From assembly GCA_016267585.1 (NCBI GenBank), contig JACQUT010000168.1, forward strand, positions 1 through 8,486: 8,486 bases of DNA. Reading direction: 5' to 3'. Origin of the DNA: Cyanobacteria bacterium NC_groundwater_1444_Ag_S-0.65um_54_12. GTDB lineage: Bacteria > Cyanobacteriota > Sericytochromatia > S15B-MN24 > VGJW01. Under the pieces are notes generated by a model. The model did no database searches. It was given only the letters and a program-made list of their open reading frames with translations, and was not told where the DNA came from. The position numbers and the translations under genes are program-made. Of this stretch, positions 5,886 to 8,486 are shown one piece after another; the first letter of the stretch is position 1, and each line of letters opens with the position of its first letter.

Positions 5886-6869
5886 GTGAGCAGTTACGAG
5901 GAATTAGCCCGGAGGGTCAGTGCTGGTGACCGGTGGGCATGCGGACGTTTCCTCACCTTGATAGAAAACCGTGATCCGGCTGCACTGGCACAGTTGCCTG
6001 GTTTGCGGCTTGATCGCGCTTTTCGTATCGGCATAACTGGTCCGCCCGGAGTTGGTAAAAGTACGCTGATCGGCCAGCTGGTCAGCGCTATTCGCGCAAC
6101 TGGTGAGCGGGTGGGAGTCCTGGCGATCGATCCTTCTTCGCCCTGCTCGCGGGGAGCCGTCCTGGGCGATCGTATCAGTTTGCAAGCTCACACTGCCGAT
6201 CCGGAGGTCTTCATTCGTAGCATGGCAAATCGCGGTTGCCTGGGCGGCTTGGCTGCCGCCACCGGTTCGGCGTGCCGGGTCCTGGAAGCCTACGGTTGCC
6301 AGGTATTGATTCTCGAGACGGTGGGGGTGGGGCAGGCAGAAGTGGAGATTGCCACGGTTGCCGATACTACCGTACTGCTACTTTCGCCCCATGGACCAGA
6401 CCAGATACAGCTGCTCAAGGCTGGTATCATGGAGGTTTCCGAACTATTCGTCATCAACAAAGCTGATTTGCCCGGTGCTTTGGCCTTGGCGCAGCAGCTT
6501 GCCACGATGCTGAGCGAAAGAGCTTTGGCGCAGACCAAGAGCGCCTTGCCGGTTGCCGTACAACGGATTTTTTTGGCGCGCGGACTGGGCACACTCGAAA
6601 AGAGCGGCGTAGTCGAGATCTGGCAAACGCTCAAACAACTGCGCGCGCAGCCGCTGGCCAAAGCATGGTCCAACCTGGGCCACGCCGCTATTATTTCTGA
6701 AGCGCTGTTGCTATTGCGCGAGCGCTTGCAAGCGTTGATCGATACCAGCGGCTTGCCAGATGCTGCTGATCGCCATGCGGCAGCCAGCCAGCTGGTGGAA
6801 CGCTTGCTCGAGTCGGGGACCAAACCAGCTAACAGTTTGCCACTAGCCAAAACCACTACGCCGCTCTAG
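5886..6869 (+). CDS. meaB: MeaB/ArgK-family G3E GTPase, mutase chaperone
   Basis: P-loop GTPase of the MeaB (MMAA, formerly ArgK) family, which gates B12 delivery to and protects acyl-CoA mutases. It has 327 residues, the usual length. After an N-terminal helical region it shows Walker A GPPGVGKST (52-60), AIDPSSP (80-86), GDRI (94-97), FIRSMANRGCLGGLA (109-123), ETVGVGQAE (144-152) in place of the DxxG motif, and NKAD (191-194) for guanine specificity. The C-terminal 130 residues are less conserved, as in family members, and should form the dimerisation helices. The start is GTG 5886, 42 nt after the preceding stop. The TAG at 5841-5843 is in the same frame, so it cannot extend further, and only a weak ribosome binding site is visible. 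It lies 19 nt before icmF, so the mutase complex is the likely partner even though IcmF has its own G domain. Confidence 0.93.
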   Translation: MSSYEELARRVSAGDRWACGRFLTLIENRDPAALAQLPGLRLDRAFRIGITGPPGVGKSTLIGQLVSAIRATGERVGVLAIDPSSPCSRGAVLGDRISLQAHTADPEVFIRSMANRGCLGGLAAATGSACRVLEAYGCQVLILETVGVGQAEVEIATVADTTVLLLSPHGPDQIQLLKAGIMEVSELFVINKADLPGALALAQQLATMLSERALAQTKSALPVAVQRIFLARGLGTLEKSGVVEIWQTLKQLRAQPLAKAWSNLGHAAIISEALLLLRERLQALIDTSGLPDAADRHAAASQLVERLLESGTKPANSLPLAKTTTPL

Positions 6870-6888
6870 AAGAAGCGAGGTATTATCC

Positions 6889-8486
6889 ATGGCCATTGCA
6901 GCTCCCTCGAGCTTCACAACCAGTTATCAGCTGACCCATCCGATACGTTTCGTGACGGCGGCGGCACTCTTTGATGGCCACGACGCAGCCATCAATATCG
7001 TGCGCCGACTGTTGCAAGCAGCGGGTGCCGAAGTGATTCACCTGGGGCACAATCGCAGCGTTGACGAAATAGTGAGTACCGCTATCGCGGAAGATGTGCA
7101 AGGGATTGCCATATCGAGCTATCAGGGTGGGCATCTGGAGTTTTTCAAATACCTGATCGATCGCTTGCGCGCCAGTGGCTATGGCTCGGTGCGCGTCTAT
7201 GGCGGTGGTGGCGGTGTGATTGTGCCAGAAGAAATAGCCGAGCTGGAAACCTATGGAGTTGCCAAGATCTTCAGTCCGGAGGACGGACGTGTCATGGGTT
7301 TGCAGGGCATGATCGATCACATGCTGCGGGAATGCGACTTGCCTTTGGCCGCTCCCCCCGATTTTGGCCGTTTGCAAGTAAGTGAGACGGGCAACATTGG
7401 CCGAGCCATTACTTACGTGGAAGCTGGACGCTTGAATCCTGATGAGCTGCCCCGTCCGGCAACATCAGGAGTGGTACTGGGTATAACGGGGACAGGCGGA
7501 GCAGGCAAGAGCAGTTTGGTAGACGAGCTGGTACGCCGTTTTCTGGCGGATCAGCCGACCAAAACCGTGGCGATATTATCGGTGGATCCTACCCAGCGCC
7601 GCACGGGTGGGGCGCTGCTGGGCGATCGCATTCGCATGAACGCGATTTACCGTCCGCAAGTGTACATGCGCAGTTTGGCGACCCGGGCTGCCAACGTGGC
7701 AATCTCGAATGCCTTACCTCTGGCAATCAGAGTGGTGCAAGCGGCGGGCTATGATCTCGTCATGGTAGAGACTGCCGGTATCGGTCAAGCAGATTCCGCG
7801 ATAGTCGATTTGACCGATCTCAACCTCTACGTGATGACCAGTGATTATGGAGCAGCCAGTCAGCTCGAAAAGATTGACATGCTGTCACATGCCGATCTGA
7901 TAGTTATCAATAAATTTGATAAACGCGGCGCGGCCGATGCGTTGCGCGATGTGCGCAAGCAAATACAGCGAGTCCAGCGGCACTTTGGTGAACCGATCGA
8001 GAATATGCCGGTTTTTGGCACCATAGCCAGTCAGTTCAATGACGCTGGCGTCAATCAGCTTTACCAGGCTCTGCTCGCTGTCATCCGACAAAAGGCCCCG
8101 ATCGACTATCCGGTAATGCTGGCAGCCCCCAGCAGCGAACTACCATACCCGCCGGCAGGCGGTGCGGCTGCTGTCCCGTCGACCAGCTTGCCGCAGCATT
8201 CCCATTATCTTTCCCGGATAGCTGAAACCATCCGTTCTTATCGTCAGCGGGTTCAGCAGCAAGCCGAGCGCGCGCGCGTCGCCTACGGCTGTGCGCTGGC
8301 ACTGCAGGCCTTGCAGGATAACGTTCCGGCCATGGCGGGACTGTATACCCCCGAGCAACTGGTGGAACCATCGCTCGATCCTGCCGTGCGTACCTTGCGG
8401 CAACGCTATCAAGCTGCCTTGCTAGATCTTACCTCTCTGAATCTTGCACTGTTGCAACGCTGGGAAGCGCAGGTCGAAGCCTATAC
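6889..8486 (+). CDS. icmF: Fused isobutyryl-CoA mutase IcmF, N-terminal 532 residues (runs off right edge)
   Basis: Adenosylcobalamin-dependent mutase fused to its chaperone, interconverting isobutyryl-CoA and n-butyryl-CoA. Full family members have about 1,090 residues, so roughly half is present. The B12-binding domain covers about 18-150, with Asp29-Gly30-His31 in LFDGHDAAINI (His31 is the expected cobalt ligand), then SSYQGGH (76-82) and GGGGGVIVPEEI (105-116). The MeaB-like G domain covers about 194-405: GTGGAGKSS (201-209), SVDPTQRRTGGALLGDR (231-247), ETAGIGQAD (294-302), YGAASQLEKIDML (320-332) and NKFDKRGA (341-348). A linker rich in Pro and Ala (about 413-436) leads to the helical region YLSRIAETIRSYR, typical of IcmF. 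The order B12 domain, G domain, then mutase separates IcmF from methylmalonyl-CoA mutase. The barrel and its substrate-choosing residues are outside, so related substrates such as isovaleryl/pivalyl-CoA remain possible. Start ATG 6889 follows GCGAGG at 6875-6880. Confidence 0.95.
   Translation, partial: MAIAAPSSFTTSYQLTHPIRFVTAAALFDGHDAAINIVRRLLQAAGAEVIHLGHNRSVDEIVSTAIAEDVQGIAISSYQGGHLEFFKYLIDRLRASGYGSVRVYGGGGGVIVPEEIAELETYGVAKIFSPEDGRVMGLQGMIDHMLRECDLPLAAPPDFGRLQVSETGNIGRAITYVEAGRLNPDELPRPATSGVVLGITGTGGAGKSSLVDELVRRFLADQPTKTVAILSVDPTQRRTGGALLGDRIRMNAIYRPQVYMRSLATRAANVAISNALPLAIRVVQAAGYDLVMVETAGIGQADSAIVDLTDLNLYVMTSDYGAASQLEKIDMLSHADLIVINKFDKRGAADALRDVRKQIQRVQRHFGEPIENMPVFGTIASQFNDAGVNQLYQALLAVIRQKAPIDYPVMLAAPSSELPYPPAGGAAAVPSTSLPQHSHYLSRIAETIRSYRQRVQQQAERARVAYGCALALQALQDNVPAMAGLYTPEQLVEPSLDPAVRTLRQRYQAALLDLTSLNLALLQRWEAQVEAY

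Noticed and set aside
7621..7630. GCGATCGC octamer resembling the cyanobacterial HIP1 repeat
   Set aside because: I noticed it only once in the window as the full octamer, far below the density expected of HIP1-rich genomes. Other CGATCG sites are scattered and ordinary.

Overview
This window holds one end of a bacterial catabolic operon: seven co-directional genes on the + strand from about 484 to beyond the right edge. A divergently oriented lipoprotein gene on the - strand runs off the left edge. Tight spacing supports one transcription unit: two ATGA stop/start overlaps and gaps of 19 to 59 nt. The DNA is moderately GC-rich with mixed codon use. It carries no rRNA, tRNA, transposase or CRISPR, so I cannot place the organism beyond Bacteria. 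Similar sets of beta-oxidation genes next to icmF are known from Geobacillus-like Bacillales, but the sequence does not prove that lineage here.

Layout: 1-303 (-), N-terminal 101 residues of a lipoprotein with a GTG start. 304-483, divergent intergenic region with promoter-like elements and a short inverted repeat. 484-1266, crotonase-family enoyl-CoA hydratase. 1326-2624, acetyl-CoA C-acetyltransferase. 2621-3493, 3-hydroxybutyryl-CoA dehydrogenase. 3490-4662 and 4698-5843, two acyl-CoA dehydrogenases. 5886-6869, a stand-alone MeaB-type GTPase. 6889-8486, N-terminal half of IcmF, the fused isobutyryl-CoA mutase (B12-binding domain, G-domain chaperone, then a mutase barrel that lies outside the window).

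Together the genes could encode a full route from isobutyryl-CoA to acetyl-CoA. IcmF isomerises isobutyryl-CoA to n-butyryl-CoA. An acyl-CoA dehydrogenase gives crotonyl-CoA, the hydratase gives 3-hydroxybutyryl-CoA, the dehydrogenase gives acetoacetyl-CoA, and the thiolase gives two acetyl-CoA. The expected source is valine or branched-acid breakdown. The mutase substrate is not provable here because the substrate-pocket residues are beyond the edge. No ETF or transcription-factor gene lies in the window.

The pathway itself is known. The unusual points are inside the genes: the crotonase has Ala where the second catalytic Glu should be, the thiolase carries an extra segment of about 30 residues between two catalytic loops, the two acyl-CoA dehydrogenase genes share a sharply bounded, nearly identical 92-nt block suggesting gene conversion, and a separate MeaB sits beside an IcmF that already contains its own MeaB-like domain.
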